Assembly (NCBI GenBank): GCA_945787015.1
Contig: CALZGM010000001.1
Location: forward strand, 62,001 to 126,000
Direction: 5' to 3'
Source of the DNA: an uncultured Roseburia sp.
GTDB taxonomy: Bacteria > Bacillota > Clostridia > Lachnospirales > Lachnospiraceae
Length of the DNA: 64,000 nt
Shown: piece by piece, positions 1 through 9,323 of the stretch
Layout of the letters: the number at the start of each line of letters is the position of its first letter
Numbering within the stretch: position 1 is the first letter of the stretch
Notes under the pieces: generated by a model
The model's database searches: none
Seen by the model: only the letters and a program-made list of their open reading frames with translations
What the model was told of the DNA's origin: nothing
Position numbers and translations under genes: made by a program

Positions 1-1
1 T

Positions 2-160
2 ATGGAGCTGGTTTTTGGAGCGGAAAGCCCGGTTGTGGCAGTTTTTACCGGAGACAACCACTTTTACTATAAGGGAAATTTAACCGATTCCATTCCGCAG
101 TGGGTGATTGACCCAAGCTTTGCGGGAAATGGAACGATGATTAGAGTTAGAGGGAATTAA
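2..160 (+). CDS. 3' end of an unrecognised gene (partial)
   Basis: An open frame enters from the left edge and ends with TAA just 6 bases before the next ATG, giving a 52-residue C-terminus ending in IRVRGN. It has no membrane segment and I do not recognise the family. The tight spacing to the downstream polymerase-like gene suggests it belongs to the same operon, so a role in surface polysaccharide synthesis is likely by context only. Confidence 0.6.
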   Translation: MELVFGAESPVVAVFTGDNHFYYKGNLTDSIPQWVIDPSFAGNGTMIRVRGN

Positions 161-166
161 GAAATT

Positions 167-1570
167 ATGACGAAAAAAATGTTTCAGGTGTCTAGACTTA
201 TGGTAATCGGTATCGTCATTTTTGTATGCTGTAACCTGCTGATGGACCAAAAGGTCATGATGCTGGATGGTGACATCATAAGCAGATGCTTTATGTTACT
301 TTTAGCAGGGGTCACATTCTGGCTGATTTCTGTATTGTATGAAAAAAAGAAAAAAGTATTCAGCCCCGGCTATCTGATGCTGCTGGTGAATGTATTTATT
401 AACGGAATCGTTTGTCCCTGCTATCTGACCGGAAGCAGACTGAATGAGGGAACCAGAGAAGGAGTCATTCAGCCACAGGATTTCTGGAGTTTGTATCTGA
501 CAGTATATTTTTTAATTATGTTTGTGGTATTTCTTTACCTGATGTGGGCAAAGCATACAACGATGGAAATCCAAAAAGAGGATTTTATCCGGTACAGCCG
601 AACGGATGACGCAGCTGTATTCTTCATGGGAATCGTTGTTTTATTCTTTAATTTCCGGTTTGGCTCCACGGGAGTCGTCATGTTTGTCCCGGTACTCTGT
701 TATTTTGCCATGCGTTTTCTTTATACCGGGGGAAAACTGAATATATATACGATTTTTGACCTTTTGGCAGGACTGTACTGCATTTATCGCATTCGCTACA
801 GCCGCTACCTGATTGTCGAATATGTGGTGCCGGTTTTGTTGATGTACTTTGTACTTTCAGCAGTAAATGATAACAAAAAGAAGGGGAAAAAGGTTGTGCC
901 GCTTCTGATTGCGGGTGTCGTTGCTGTGCTGGCTTACGGAATGGTATCCGAACTGATTAAGCTGAATACCTACTGGGGCAGAAATTATAATTTGTTATAT
1001 GAGATTACAAATTTCAAAAGTATTATGGATGCCTGTGCGAGACAGGTCTACCGATTGTTTGGGATCTGGACAGAGTTAGGCGGAAACATCATTCATCATG
1101 TGAACCTCCACGGTTTTTATCATGGAATCACTTATGTGAAGTCCTTTGCCAATGTGCTTGGGTTCGAATATGTCAGTCTGCCGTTGATTTCTGCGAAGTA
1201 TATCTCAGCCGCTTATGCGCAGCCGGGACTTCTTGCAGAAGGCTATGCAAACTTCGGAATTTTCGGCGCAGTTTTAAATTTATTAGTTCCGTTTGCAATT
1301 GCTGAAGGCGCATTAAGCTGGTTTTTGAAAAAGCGGGATTCGCTTGCACTTATGATTTTAACCGTACCATTTACGAAAATCCTGTTAGATGGAGGAACCA
1401 TTAACAATATTGTTTTTGGTATTGCAACCTGTATTTTTGCATTTGCATTTTATATTGTATTGCATTTATTTAAGCTCGAATTGCATGTACCGGGAACGGG
1501 AGATTTGCATTTGATACGGAAGAAGAGAATAGAAAATGTGAATGGAGAACGAAATGGAACCGCTGATTAG
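167..1570 (+). CDS. Wzy-like O-antigen/capsule polymerase
   Basis: A 467-residue polytopic membrane protein with roughly ten to twelve hydrophobic segments, fitting the Wzy/O-antigen polymerase group in length and layout. A large loop before the last segments carries EGYANFGIFG near residue 358, a sequence style common in Firmicute polymerases. Such enzymes join lipid-linked repeat units on the outer face of the membrane. The flippase (3.7 kb) and Wzz-like gene (9.3 kb) in the same run support the assignment. The gene overlaps the next by about 17-29 bases depending on that start, implying coupled translation. Wzy proteins share little sequence, so the function rests on topology and context. 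Confidence 0.75.
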   Translation: MTKKMFQVSRLMVIGIVIFVCCNLLMDQKVMMLDGDIISRCFMLLLAGVTFWLISVLYEKKKKVFSPGYLMLLVNVFINGIVCPCYLTGSRLNEGTREGVIQPQDFWSLYLTVYFLIMFVVFLYLMWAKHTTMEIQKEDFIRYSRTDDAAVFFMGIVVLFFNFRFGSTGVVMFVPVLCYFAMRFLYTGGKLNIYTIFDLLAGLYCIYRIRYSRYLIVEYVVPVLLMYFVLSAVNDNKKKGKKVVPLLIAGVVAVLAYGMVSELIKLNTYWGRNYNLLYEITNFKSIMDACARQVYRLFGIWTELGGNIIHHVNLHGFYHGITYVKSFANVLGFEYVSLPLISAKYISAAYAQPGLLAEGYANFGIFGAVLNLLVPFAIAEGALSWFLKKRDSLALMILTVPFTKILLDGGTINNIVFGIATCIFAFAFYIVLHLFKLELHVPGTGDLHLIRKKRIENVNGERNGTAD

Positions 1571-2558
1571 TGTGATTATTCCAATTTATAAAGCTGAAAA
1601 ATATCTTGAAAAATGTGTCAGATGTGTGTTGGACCAGACCTACCGCAATCTGGAAGTGATTCTGGTGGATGATGGTTCACCGGATGGCAGCGGTGCAATT
1701 TGCGACAAATTAGCAGCAGAGGATTGTCGTATCCGGGTCATTCATAAAGAAAACGGTGGGGCAGCTACGGCGAGAAACGCAGGTCTGGATATCATGACCG
1801 GCGAGTACATTGCCTTTGTGGATGCGGATGATTACATGGAAGTAAACTATATCGAAGCCTTATACAGGACGCTCAAAGAAAATAATGCGCAGGTTTCCAT
1901 CTGCAGCTTTAAAACCATAGATGAGGAAGGCAACGCGGTAGAAATCGATGAGTTGCATCGAGAGGACTCCGGAAATGAAACCGGAAACGACATTCAGGTA
2001 TTTGATGGGAATGAAATTATCTTACAGGATTTGCAGGGACACTGGGAGCATGTGGCTCCGTGGGGAAAACTATATCAGGCAGATTTATTCGAGAATGTAC
2101 GATATCCGAAGTGGCCGGCATACGAAGATGAACCGGTGTTTATCCGTGTATTCGATCGAGTAGAGAAAGCCGCAGCAAGTAAGGAAAAATTGTATTATTA
2201 TGTACAGCATGCCGGTTCTCTTATGAATACTGCATATAGCGAAAAACAGCGCAGTACCACGATGAAGATGTGGAAAGAGCGTATCGAATACTATAGTGAT
2301 GGTGCACTCAGGCACAATGAACTTTTAAATTGCATTTTACAGGCATTTGTGGCGTGGAACGTGCTCTTCTTATCTTTGCATGCCCATGAGATGACAAAAG
2401 AGCAGAAGGCAGAATTGAAGGGAGAAATCAGAACGTATTTCGGCTGCTTGTTCAAAACACCGCATTTGTATAACAGCAAAGAAAGCATCAAATTAGCAGT
2501 TAAATGTGTACTGACCTTAATGAACACGAATATTTTAAGAAAGCGATATACAGAGTAA
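1554..2558 (+). CDS. GT2 glycosyltransferase
   Basis: Family 2 inverting glycosyltransferase with a GT-A fold: the N-terminus ISVIIPIYKAEKYL leads into VDDGSPDGS near residue 40 and the metal-binding FVDADD near residue 90. It would act at the cytoplasmic face, adding one sugar to the lipid-linked repeat unit. I chose ATG 1554 because GGAG lies six bases upstream; an in-frame ATG at 1542 would add MENE but has a weaker site. It overlaps the polymerase gene and its stop abuts the next ATG. The donor sugar cannot be told from sequence. Confidence 0.88.
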   Translation: MEPLISVIIPIYKAEKYLEKCVRCVLDQTYRNLEVILVDDGSPDGSGAICDKLAAEDCRIRVIHKENGGAATARNAGLDIMTGEYIAFVDADDYMEVNYIEALYRTLKENNAQVSICSFKTIDEEGNAVEIDELHREDSGNETGNDIQVFDGNEIILQDLQGHWEHVAPWGKLYQADLFENVRYPKWPAYEDEPVFIRVFDRVEKAAASKEKLYYYVQHAGSLMNTAYSEKQRSTTMKMWKERIEYYSDGALRHNELLNCILQAFVAWNVLFLSLHAHEMTKEQKAELKGEIRTYFGCLFKTPHLYNSKESIKLAVKCVLTLMNTNILRKRYTE

Positions 2559-3755
2559 ATGAAAAAAATAGCACTGGTTTTACCGGAAGTCTATCCGGTT
2601 CCTGCTGTAAAGGGCGGAGCGATAGAAGAACTGGTAACCATTTTAATCGAACAGAATGAAATCGAACAGAAGGCGGAATTCATCGTCTTTTCTATGGCGA
2701 ATGATGAGGCCAAAGAAAAAGCAAAGGCTTATCAGCACACAAAAATAGTATATATTCCAAAAACAAGCGTTGCAGATAGGGTGTTAAACCGTATACTACG
2801 CTATAGCAATCATTTCATAAAGGGAAAGACCCTGATTGATATCGCTTATTACCGCAGAGTATTTCGACATTTAAAAGCCAATCCGGTGGATGCGATTGTC
2901 GCAGAAGGCGGATTGTATCACGAAATGCGGCGGTTTGCAGAGGAATTTGGTAAGGAGAAGGTCTATCTCCATATCCACCATCATCTGCTTTGCGAACCAT
3001 ATATCGATTGTCTCTATGGCGGCGTAATTGGAATCAGTGAGTTCATAACGAAGGAATGGTTGCGTACAACTAAGGATCAGACGGTGCGCCCCTATACGGT
3101 ATATAACTGTGTAAACGAAGATAAATTCAATAAGAAAATTACCGCCGAGGAACGCGAACAGCTTCGCGCCGAATTTGGGTTTACACCGGAAGATACGGTA
3201 GTCATGTATTGCGGCAGAATCTTAGAAGTAAAAGGCGCAAGGGAATTAGTACAGGCTATTATCAATATCAATGATCCGCATATCAAGCTTCTTATGATCG
3301 GAAGTGCTATTTCCGGTGGAAATACGACGACTCCTTATGTGTCAGAAGTAGAAGCTCTGGTGGAGCAGGCAAAAGAGCGAATCAAGTTTACCGGATATAT
3401 CGATAACAAAGAATTGTACCGCTATTATCAGTCTGCGGACATGCAGGTGATTCCTTCCCTTTGGGAAGAAGCAGCGGGGCTTATTGCAATCGAAGGCATG
3501 CTGTCCGGTCTGCCACTCATTGTTACAAAGTCCGGCGGTATGATTGAGTATGCAACGAAGGATGTTGCTATCTGGGTAGAACGGGAAGGAATTGTCGCAA
3601 ACCTGGAGAAGGAAATTAAAGAACTGGCAGGAAATCTTAAGAAACGTGAAGAGATGAGAGAGGCTTCCCTTGGGCGGGCAAAGGTATTTCCAAAGAGCCG
3701 GTTTTATCATGATTTTATAGAGGTTTTTGAACATGAAGGAATTAGGAAAGAGTAA
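2559..3755 (+). CDS. GT4-family glycosyltransferase
   Basis: A 398-residue GT-B fold retaining glycosyltransferase. The N-terminal half opens with LVLPEVYPVPAVKGGAIEEL, the glycine-rich acceptor-side loop. The C-terminal half has GRILEVKGARELV near residue 217 and SLWEEAAGLIAIEGMLSG near residue 300, the E-x7-E nucleotide-sugar motif of family 4. It likely adds a sugar to the repeat unit in the cytoplasm. ATG follows directly on the previous stop, and the 3' end overlaps the flippase gene by 23 bases. Confidence 0.9.
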   Translation: MKKIALVLPEVYPVPAVKGGAIEELVTILIEQNEIEQKAEFIVFSMANDEAKEKAKAYQHTKIVYIPKTSVADRVLNRILRYSNHFIKGKTLIDIAYYRRVFRHLKANPVDAIVAEGGLYHEMRRFAEEFGKEKVYLHIHHHLLCEPYIDCLYGGVIGISEFITKEWLRTTKDQTVRPYTVYNCVNEDKFNKKITAEEREQLRAEFGFTPEDTVVMYCGRILEVKGARELVQAIININDPHIKLLMIGSAISGGNTTTPYVSEVEALVEQAKERIKFTGYIDNKELYRYYQSADMQVIPSLWEEAAGLIAIEGMLSGLPLIVTKSGGMIEYATKDVAIWVEREGIVANLEKEIKELAGNLKKREEMREASLGRAKVFPKSRFYHDFIEVFEHEGIRKE

Positions 3756-5271
3756 AGCACTGCTGATTAATACCATAGCCAGCTTTGTGACGTTTGCAGT
3801 TGGGCTTGGTATTACATTTTTCTTTACACCCTTTATCACCGATGCAGTCGGTGAAGAGGCATATGGTTTTGTTGGGCTTGGAAATAATATCATTAACTAC
3901 GTGACGATTGTGACCATTGCATTAAATTCTGTGGCTGGCCGATTCATTACCATCGAATATCATAGGGGAAAGAAACAGGAAGCAAGTGAATATTTTACTT
4001 CCGTTTTAGTGGCGAATTTGTCCATTATTCCAATCATTCTGGTAGTGGCGATTCCTGCAATATTAAATGTGGAGAGCCTTTTGAATGTACCGGCAGAATT
4101 GGTGCCTTCTGTAAAATGTCTCTTTTTCTTTATTTTGCTGAATTTCATTATTACACTGGTGAGCACGGTGTATAATGTGGCAACCTTCATCACAAACAGA
4201 CTCTATCTGAGCAGCATTGCAAATATTATTACTTCACTTTTGCGTGTTTTTCTTATGTGTCTGCTCTTTGGATTTTTACCTGCCAATGTGGCGTATGTAG
4301 GCATCTCGACCTGCATCTGTACCTTTGTGGGACTTGTGCTTAATATGTGGTATACAAAGCTTTTAGTGCCGGATATTAAGCTGAAAAAAGAGTACATACA
4401 CTGGACAAAGGTAAAAGAGTTAATCAGTGCAGGTGCATGGAACTCCGTGACAAAGCTTTCTCAGGTGTTGTCAGACGGGTTGGACTTATTAATTACAAAT
4501 ATATGGATTAGTGCCTCCCTGATGGGTTCACTCTCCATTGCCCAGCAGCTGCCCACCTACATCAGCACGCTACTTAATACCCTGATCAACCTGTTTAATC
4601 CAAACCTTACCATGTACTATGCAAAAAATGATATTGATGCAGTTGTAAAGGAAATGAAAATCAGTATGAAGTTTTCCTCCTTTTTTACCAATATTATTTT
4701 TTGCGGAATCGTAGTATTCGGAAGATATTTTGTAGGGCTTTGGGTGCCGAATCAGGATGTGGAATTAATCTACCGGTTGCTTTGTGTCATCATGATGAGT
4801 GTGGTGGTATCCGGTGTAACAACTTCCCTTAACAATATTTTTACAATTACAAATAAGCTAAAGGTGAATTCTATTTTTTGGCTCATCGTCAGCTTTACAA
4901 ATGTTTTACTGGTATTTATTTTACTGAACACGACACCATTTGGAATTTACGCGGTAGCAGGTGTAAGCAAGGCAACGGGAATCTTAGGGAACCTATTCTT
5001 TATTCCGATTTATGCATGTTATTGCTTAAAAATTAAATGGAATACCTTTTATCCGATTATTTTAAGATATATGGGAGTTACACTTGCAATGATGGCAGTC
5101 TTTTACGGAATCCGTACAATCGCTTTTGTGCCGTCGAACTGGGAAACTTTTGCACTACTGTGTGGTGCGGCAGGAATCGTTGGAGGTATTATGAACTTTT
5201 TCATTCTGCTAAATGGTGCGGAAAGAAAAATTCTTTCAAATAAAATTTTATCAAGGGTGAAAAAAGCATGA
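3733..5271 (+). CDS. Wzx-like polysaccharide flippase
   Basis: About 512 residues with some twelve to fourteen hydrophobic helices, starting MKELGKSKALLINTIASFVT, typical of MOP-superfamily repeat-unit flippases. It would move undecaprenyl-linked oligosaccharide across the membrane. ATG 3733 is preceded by AGAGG at a suitable distance; a TTG two codons earlier is possible but unnecessary. The gene overlaps the upstream GT4 gene and its stop overlaps the next ATG (ATGA), consistent with one translationally coupled operon. Confidence 0.88.
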   Translation: MKELGKSKALLINTIASFVTFAVGLGITFFFTPFITDAVGEEAYGFVGLGNNIINYVTIVTIALNSVAGRFITIEYHRGKKQEASEYFTSVLVANLSIIPIILVVAIPAILNVESLLNVPAELVPSVKCLFFFILLNFIITLVSTVYNVATFITNRLYLSSIANIITSLLRVFLMCLLFGFLPANVAYVGISTCICTFVGLVLNMWYTKLLVPDIKLKKEYIHWTKVKELISAGAWNSVTKLSQVLSDGLDLLITNIWISASLMGSLSIAQQLPTYISTLLNTLINLFNPNLTMYYAKNDIDAVVKEMKISMKFSSFFTNIIFCGIVVFGRYFVGLWVPNQDVELIYRLLCVIMMSVVVSGVTTSLNNIFTITNKLKVNSIFWLIVSFTNVLLVFILLNTTPFGIYAVAGVSKATGILGNLFFIPIYACYCLKIKWNTFYPIILRYMGVTLAMMAVFYGIRTIAFVPSNWETFALLCGAAGIVGGIMNFFILLNGAERKILSNKILSRVKKA

Positions 5272-6389
5272 AGCAAAAGAAAAAAATCGGCATTCTGACC
5301 TTCCATAATGCCCATAATTATGGGGCAGTATTACAGGCATATGCGTTGAAAACAAAGCTGAACCGTATGGGATACGAAGCGGCTGTTTTAAATTACCGAA
5401 ACAAATATATAGCAAAGACCTATCGGAAGGTTCTTCATATTGATTTCTGGAAACGGGATATTTTACCATCCCGCTGGGGAAAAGTGCTTCGTGAGATACG
5501 GGATGTGTTTTATGGATTGCCGGAGTGGCAGAGACAGTGGAAGGTATTTGAAGATTTTATTACCGATAAACTCCTGGATGGAAACCGAAAACAATTATCC
5601 TTAGAAGATGTGGCAAACAGTGACTGTGACATGTACATTCTCGGCAGTGACCAGATATGGTCAAGAGAATTGGCACATGGCATGGACCCGGTTTACTTTG
5701 GACAGTTTGCTCCGGAGAAAAAGAAAATTTCCTATGCTGCCAGTGTGCCAAACAGCAGTATTCCGGAAAACGAAAAACCATTTTTTAAGGAGTATTTACA
5801 GTCACTAAGTCATATTTCTGTCCGCGAAGAAAAATTGGCAGAGATTTTGCGTGAGTTAACCGGAAGAGAAGTAGAGACGGTGATAGATCCGACACTATTA
5901 CTTGAGCGGGAGGACTATGAACCGCTTTTGTATGAGAGACCAATAAAAGAAGGAAATTATGTATTCGCTTACTTTGTGGTAGAGAGCGAAGGGTTAAAGA
6001 CTTGCGCGAAGCGGGCAGCTAAGCTGCTTGGCTTTGAATTAATAGAACTACACTATAAGAAAACACCTGAAATTCAGGGAAAGAATATCATCTTAGATGC
6101 AGGTCCAATGGAATTCTTAACATACATTCGTGATGCAAAACTGGTATTAACCAATTCCTTCCATGGAACGGTATTTTCGATTCTTTTTCGGAAGAAATTT
6201 TACAGCGTTTATGGAGAAAACGGAAGAATTGAGAATCTGTTGGGATTTATGGGCTTAACGGATCGACATATCAAAGAGGAAACAGGAATTGCGCTTGATA
6301 AAGAGATTGATTATGGACAGGCAGAAGGAAAGCTGAAGGAATACCGGCAAAAGTCAGTAGAATTTTTAGAAAAGGGAATTGAGGAATAG
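5268..6389 (+). CDS. Polysaccharide pyruvyl transferase family protein
   Basis: A 373-residue protein with hallmarks of PF04230: an N-terminal HNAHNYGAVLQAYAL segment, ILGSDQIWS near residue 124, and NSFHGTVFS near residue 290. Family members transfer pyruvate from phosphoenolpyruvate to a sugar, forming a ketal and giving the glycan negative charge, although many members remain uncharacterised. It is coupled to the flippase gene (ATGA overlap) and is the last gene before an internal promoter, so it probably closes the first transcription block. Confidence 0.82.
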   Translation: MKQKKKIGILTFHNAHNYGAVLQAYALKTKLNRMGYEAAVLNYRNKYIAKTYRKVLHIDFWKRDILPSRWGKVLREIRDVFYGLPEWQRQWKVFEDFITDKLLDGNRKQLSLEDVANSDCDMYILGSDQIWSRELAHGMDPVYFGQFAPEKKKISYAASVPNSSIPENEKPFFKEYLQSLSHISVREEKLAEILRELTGREVETVIDPTLLLEREDYEPLLYERPIKEGNYVFAYFVVESEGLKTCAKRAAKLLGFELIELHYKKTPEIQGKNIILDAGPMEFLTYIRDAKLVLTNSFHGTVFSILFRKKFYSVYGENGRIENLLGFMGLTDRHIKEETGIALDKEIDYGQAEGKLKEYRQKSVEFLEKGIEE

Positions 6390-6399
6390 AAAACGAAAT

Positions 6400-6428
6400 T
6401 TGTCGGATGAGACTATTTATGATATAAT
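6400..6428 (+). promoter_or_regulatory. Internal sigma-A-type promoter
   Basis: TTGTCG (6400-6405), a 17-base spacer and TATAAT (6423-6428) lie in the 77-base gap before the HtrL-like gene, the first sizeable gap in the cluster. It would provide a second start for the genes from 6.5 kb onward. Confidence 0.6.
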
Positions 6429-6466
6429 AAAACGATTTACGATAAATATGGAAAAAGGAGCATGAA

Positions 6467-7402
6467 ATGGGAGAAATCACATTAGTAACTGACTTTTTTG
6501 ACATAGGACGCGGACAGGATAAAAACCAGGAGTTAAGAAAAACTGCTGAGAAATACCTGGATGCATTTAAACACTGGGCAAGAATCCAGAATAAATTGAT
6601 TGTCTATACAGATTCTAAAAGTGCAGGGAAGGTCATGGAAATCCGCGAAAGCTTTGGAAGGGGAGAGCAGACGATTATTATTGAGATTGATAATCTGTTT
6701 GAACTGGAAGGGGAATTATTTGAAAGAATGAAAAAAGCAGCGGAAAATCCTGCATTTTTGAATTTCAGATATCTTCCGGAAGCTTTTTCCAATAATCCGA
6801 AATACGATTATTTGTGGATGATGAAATACTATTTTATGAATGATGCCTATAACAGAGGACTCCTTTCAGACCAGGTCGCATGGATAGACTTCGGATTTGA
6901 TCATGGTGGTTTGCGCTATTATTCGGAGGATTTTGACTTTAAGTGGGAATATGATTTTGGAGATAAAATCAATATTTTCTGTTTATATTCGCCGGATTCA
7001 GTAGCAGGAATTGAGACCCTTCAATATCTTGACGACTGTGTAGAGGGAAGTATGTATGGGTTGCCGAGAGAATTGGTACCGACTTTCTGGCAATTAATCC
7101 GAAACGCGATGGAAGCGTTACTGATGTTAGACTGCGTGGATGATGACCAGTTGCTTGTCATGATGGCATATAAGGCAAGACCGGATTTGTTTAAGGTGGA
7201 AGTAACAGAATGGCAGATGGCTTTGAAATTACGTGGTGGCGACCATATGAGAGTGAAGCCAAAGAAAGTGTATAAACAGGAAAATAAATATAAGAGAATG
7301 CTAAGGCTTGCGGTTCGTAAGTTCATTCCAAATAAACACGACCCTAAGCGGTTATACGCGAAGCGATGTTATGATACTGCGGTGAAATTTTATGGAAAAT
7401 AA
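6467..7402 (+). CDS. HtrL/YibB-family protein (probable glycosyltransferase)
   Basis: A 311-residue soluble protein beginning EITLVTDFFDIGRG, the signature start of the HtrL_YibB family (PF09612). This family includes WlaTC-like proteins of surface glycan loci and is considered glycosyltransferase-like. WIDFGFDHGG near residue 139 supplies candidate acidic metal ligands. ATG 6467 follows AAAAAGGAGC at good spacing. Its end overlaps the next GT2 gene by 11 bases. The molecular function of the family is not firmly established, so the activity is inferred. Confidence 0.75.
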   Translation: MGEITLVTDFFDIGRGQDKNQELRKTAEKYLDAFKHWARIQNKLIVYTDSKSAGKVMEIRESFGRGEQTIIIEIDNLFELEGELFERMKKAAENPAFLNFRYLPEAFSNNPKYDYLWMMKYYFMNDAYNRGLLSDQVAWIDFGFDHGGLRYYSEDFDFKWEYDFGDKINIFCLYSPDSVAGIETLQYLDDCVEGSMYGLPRELVPTFWQLIRNAMEALLMLDCVDDDQLLVMMAYKARPDLFKVEVTEWQMALKLRGGDHMRVKPKKVYKQENKYKRMLRLAVRKFIPNKHDPKRLYAKRCYDTAVKFYGK

Positions 7403-8390
7403 GATAGTTTCAGTCATTATTCCGGTATACAATGTAGAAAAATATATAGATGCTTCTTTAACAAGTATTTGTGGACAAACCTATCCGGAGTTAGAGATAT
7501 TGCTGATTGATGACGGTTCCACAGATGCCAGCCTCGAAAAATGCAGAGAATGGGCAGAAAGAGACGAACGCATTCAAGTGTATTATCAGGAAAATGCAGG
7601 CGCATCGGTAGCACGAAATAAGGGAATAGAATTGGCAACAGGAAAGTACCTTCTATTTATGGATGCGGATGACTGGATTGAAAAGAATATGATAGAAGTA
7701 CTGCTCACAGAAGCAGAAAAATATCAGGCAGATGCCGCATGTTGTATTTTACAGGAAGAACCAGAGAACGCATCATTCACGGAAGGCACAGATACCTCTC
7801 CATTAGAAGGGAAAATAAAAGTCGGTGTCAATAAAGCTGACAGCGGTTTGTTACTTCTTAGCGTTTGGGGACCGGTTTGTAAGCTTTACCGAAGAGAGGT
7901 AATCGGAAATTGCAGATTTGAAGATTATAAGGTGGCGGAAGATTTACTGTTTAATTCAAATGTTATTTGTGGGGATGCTTTTCAAAAGGCAGTATTAGTA
8001 GAATATCCATTTTACCACTATATTATTTATCAGGGAAGTGCCATGAAACAGAAGTTTCAGGAAAAATATCTGATTGCGATGGAAGTGGAAAAGCAATGCT
8101 ATGATATGCTGACGGCAGTTTCACCCCGATATGCAGATATTAATCTGATTGGATGCAGCGTAAGCCGTGTGTTCGAAAAGTACGCACAACTTTCAAAAGA
8201 AGAAAGAAGAATGCATAAAGCGGAATTTAAGTACTGTAAGAAATTTGCATGGGAGCATCGGAAACAATTATTAAATAGTTCTGACAGACACCGCAAAATT
8301 TCTGGAGCATTAAAAGTATATATTCCGGATATTTACTTGTGGTTACTAATTAGACGTTATCGTAAAAAGGAGAATCAGAGTGGAGTTTGA
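7392..8390 (+). CDS. GT2 glycosyltransferase
   Basis: A 332-residue family 2 glycosyltransferase: VSVIIPVYNVEKYIDAS at the start, LIDDGSTDAS near residue 40, FMDADDWIE near residue 90, then a variable acceptor-specific C-terminal half rich in aromatic and basic residues. It lacks membrane segments and would act on a lipid-linked intermediate in the cytoplasm. It overlaps genes on both sides by about 11 bases, so it sits inside a coupled operon. Confidence 0.88.
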   Translation: MENKIVSVIIPVYNVEKYIDASLTSICGQTYPELEILLIDDGSTDASLEKCREWAERDERIQVYYQENAGASVARNKGIELATGKYLLFMDADDWIEKNMIEVLLTEAEKYQADAACCILQEEPENASFTEGTDTSPLEGKIKVGVNKADSGLLLLSVWGPVCKLYRREVIGNCRFEDYKVAEDLLFNSNVICGDAFQKAVLVEYPFYHYIIYQGSAMKQKFQEKYLIAMEVEKQCYDMLTAVSPRYADINLIGCSVSRVFEKYAQLSKEERRMHKAEFKYCKKFAWEHRKQLLNSSDRHRKISGALKVYIPDIYLWLLIRRYRKKENQSGV

Positions 8391-9312
8391 TTTTTCAAAA
8401 GAGCCGGGGAGAACCCTTGAAAAAGAAAAAATCGTAAATGATGACCGGTTGGAACCGAAGTTATCGGTGGTAACTCCGTTTTATAATGCCGGTGAGCATT
8501 TTGAACAGACTTATAATTGCATCATCAATCAGACATTTGAAAATTTTGAATGGGTGATTGTAAATGATGGCAGTACAAAGCAAGAGGATGTAGCGCAATT
8601 GGAAAAATTAGCAGCTACAGACTGCCGAATCAAGCTGTTTCATCAGGAAAATGGCGGGCAGTCTATGGCAAAAAATTACGGGATTGCACAGGCTGTAACG
8701 GACATCATCGTATTTATTGACGCAGATGATTTGGTAGAGACCTTTTACCTGGAAGTGCTGTACCGTGCGTTACAGGAGCATCCAAAAGCCGGCTGGAGTT
8801 ATACGGATCTGGTGGGCTTTGCAGGGCAGGAATATGTATGGTGTAAGGCCTTTTCAGCCGGGCGCATGACATTTAATAATATTTTGGTAAACGCAGCAGC
8901 ATTTCGAAAAAGTGCTATCGAAGCAGTAGGCGGTTTCCCGGAAGTAGCTAAACACTATGACGAGGATTGGGCATTATATCTGAAATTGCTGAGCAAAGGA
9001 ATGCATCCGGTACATATTCCGGTGATTGGGTTCTGGTATCGGAAGAGTGAGAGTGGAATGCAGCAGACTGTGCGTAAGGATGAAAAACTGCGTGCGGAAT
9101 CTGATAACTATATAAAGGAATTGGCAAAGAGTGTAGATATTCATATCCAAGCCGAACAATATCGTGGAGAATTGCCGGAAATGGCGGTAAGAAGTGAGTA
9201 TAGGTGGTCTGACAGAGTTCTTACTGCTATTATGAAGGGGAGGCTCGGATTAAGAATCATTCATTGGATATATCAAAAAGAGAAAAGTAATATGCACAGG
9301 AATGCAGTTTAG
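8380..9312 (+). CDS. GT2 glycosyltransferase (GTG start)
   Basis: A 310-residue family 2 enzyme. A non-conserved leader of about 26 residues precedes LSVVTPFYNAGEHFEQ; VNDGST and FIDADDLVE are the nucleotide and metal motifs, and HYDEDWALYLK near residue 190 is the usual ED acid motif. The start is GTG at 8380, with AAGGAG seven bases upstream, overlapping the previous gene. It probably adds one sugar of the main chain or a branch. Confidence 0.87.
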   Translation: MEFDFSKEPGRTLEKEKIVNDDRLEPKLSVVTPFYNAGEHFEQTYNCIINQTFENFEWVIVNDGSTKQEDVAQLEKLAATDCRIKLFHQENGGQSMAKNYGIAQAVTDIIVFIDADDLVETFYLEVLYRALQEHPKAGWSYTDLVGFAGQEYVWCKAFSAGRMTFNNILVNAAAFRKSAIEAVGGFPEVAKHYDEDWALYLKLLSKGMHPVHIPVIGFWYRKSESGMQQTVRKDEKLRAESDNYIKELAKSVDIHIQAEQYRGELPEMAVRSEYRWSDRVLTAIMKGRLGLRIIHWIYQKEKSNMHRNAV

Positions 9313-9323
9313 GAGGATATGAA

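Noticed and set aside
3342-3893. 183-residue minus-strand open frame
   Set aside because: It lies antisense across the GT4 and flippase genes, has no ribosome site and a low-complexity Ser/Pro/Phe composition typical of a shadow frame.
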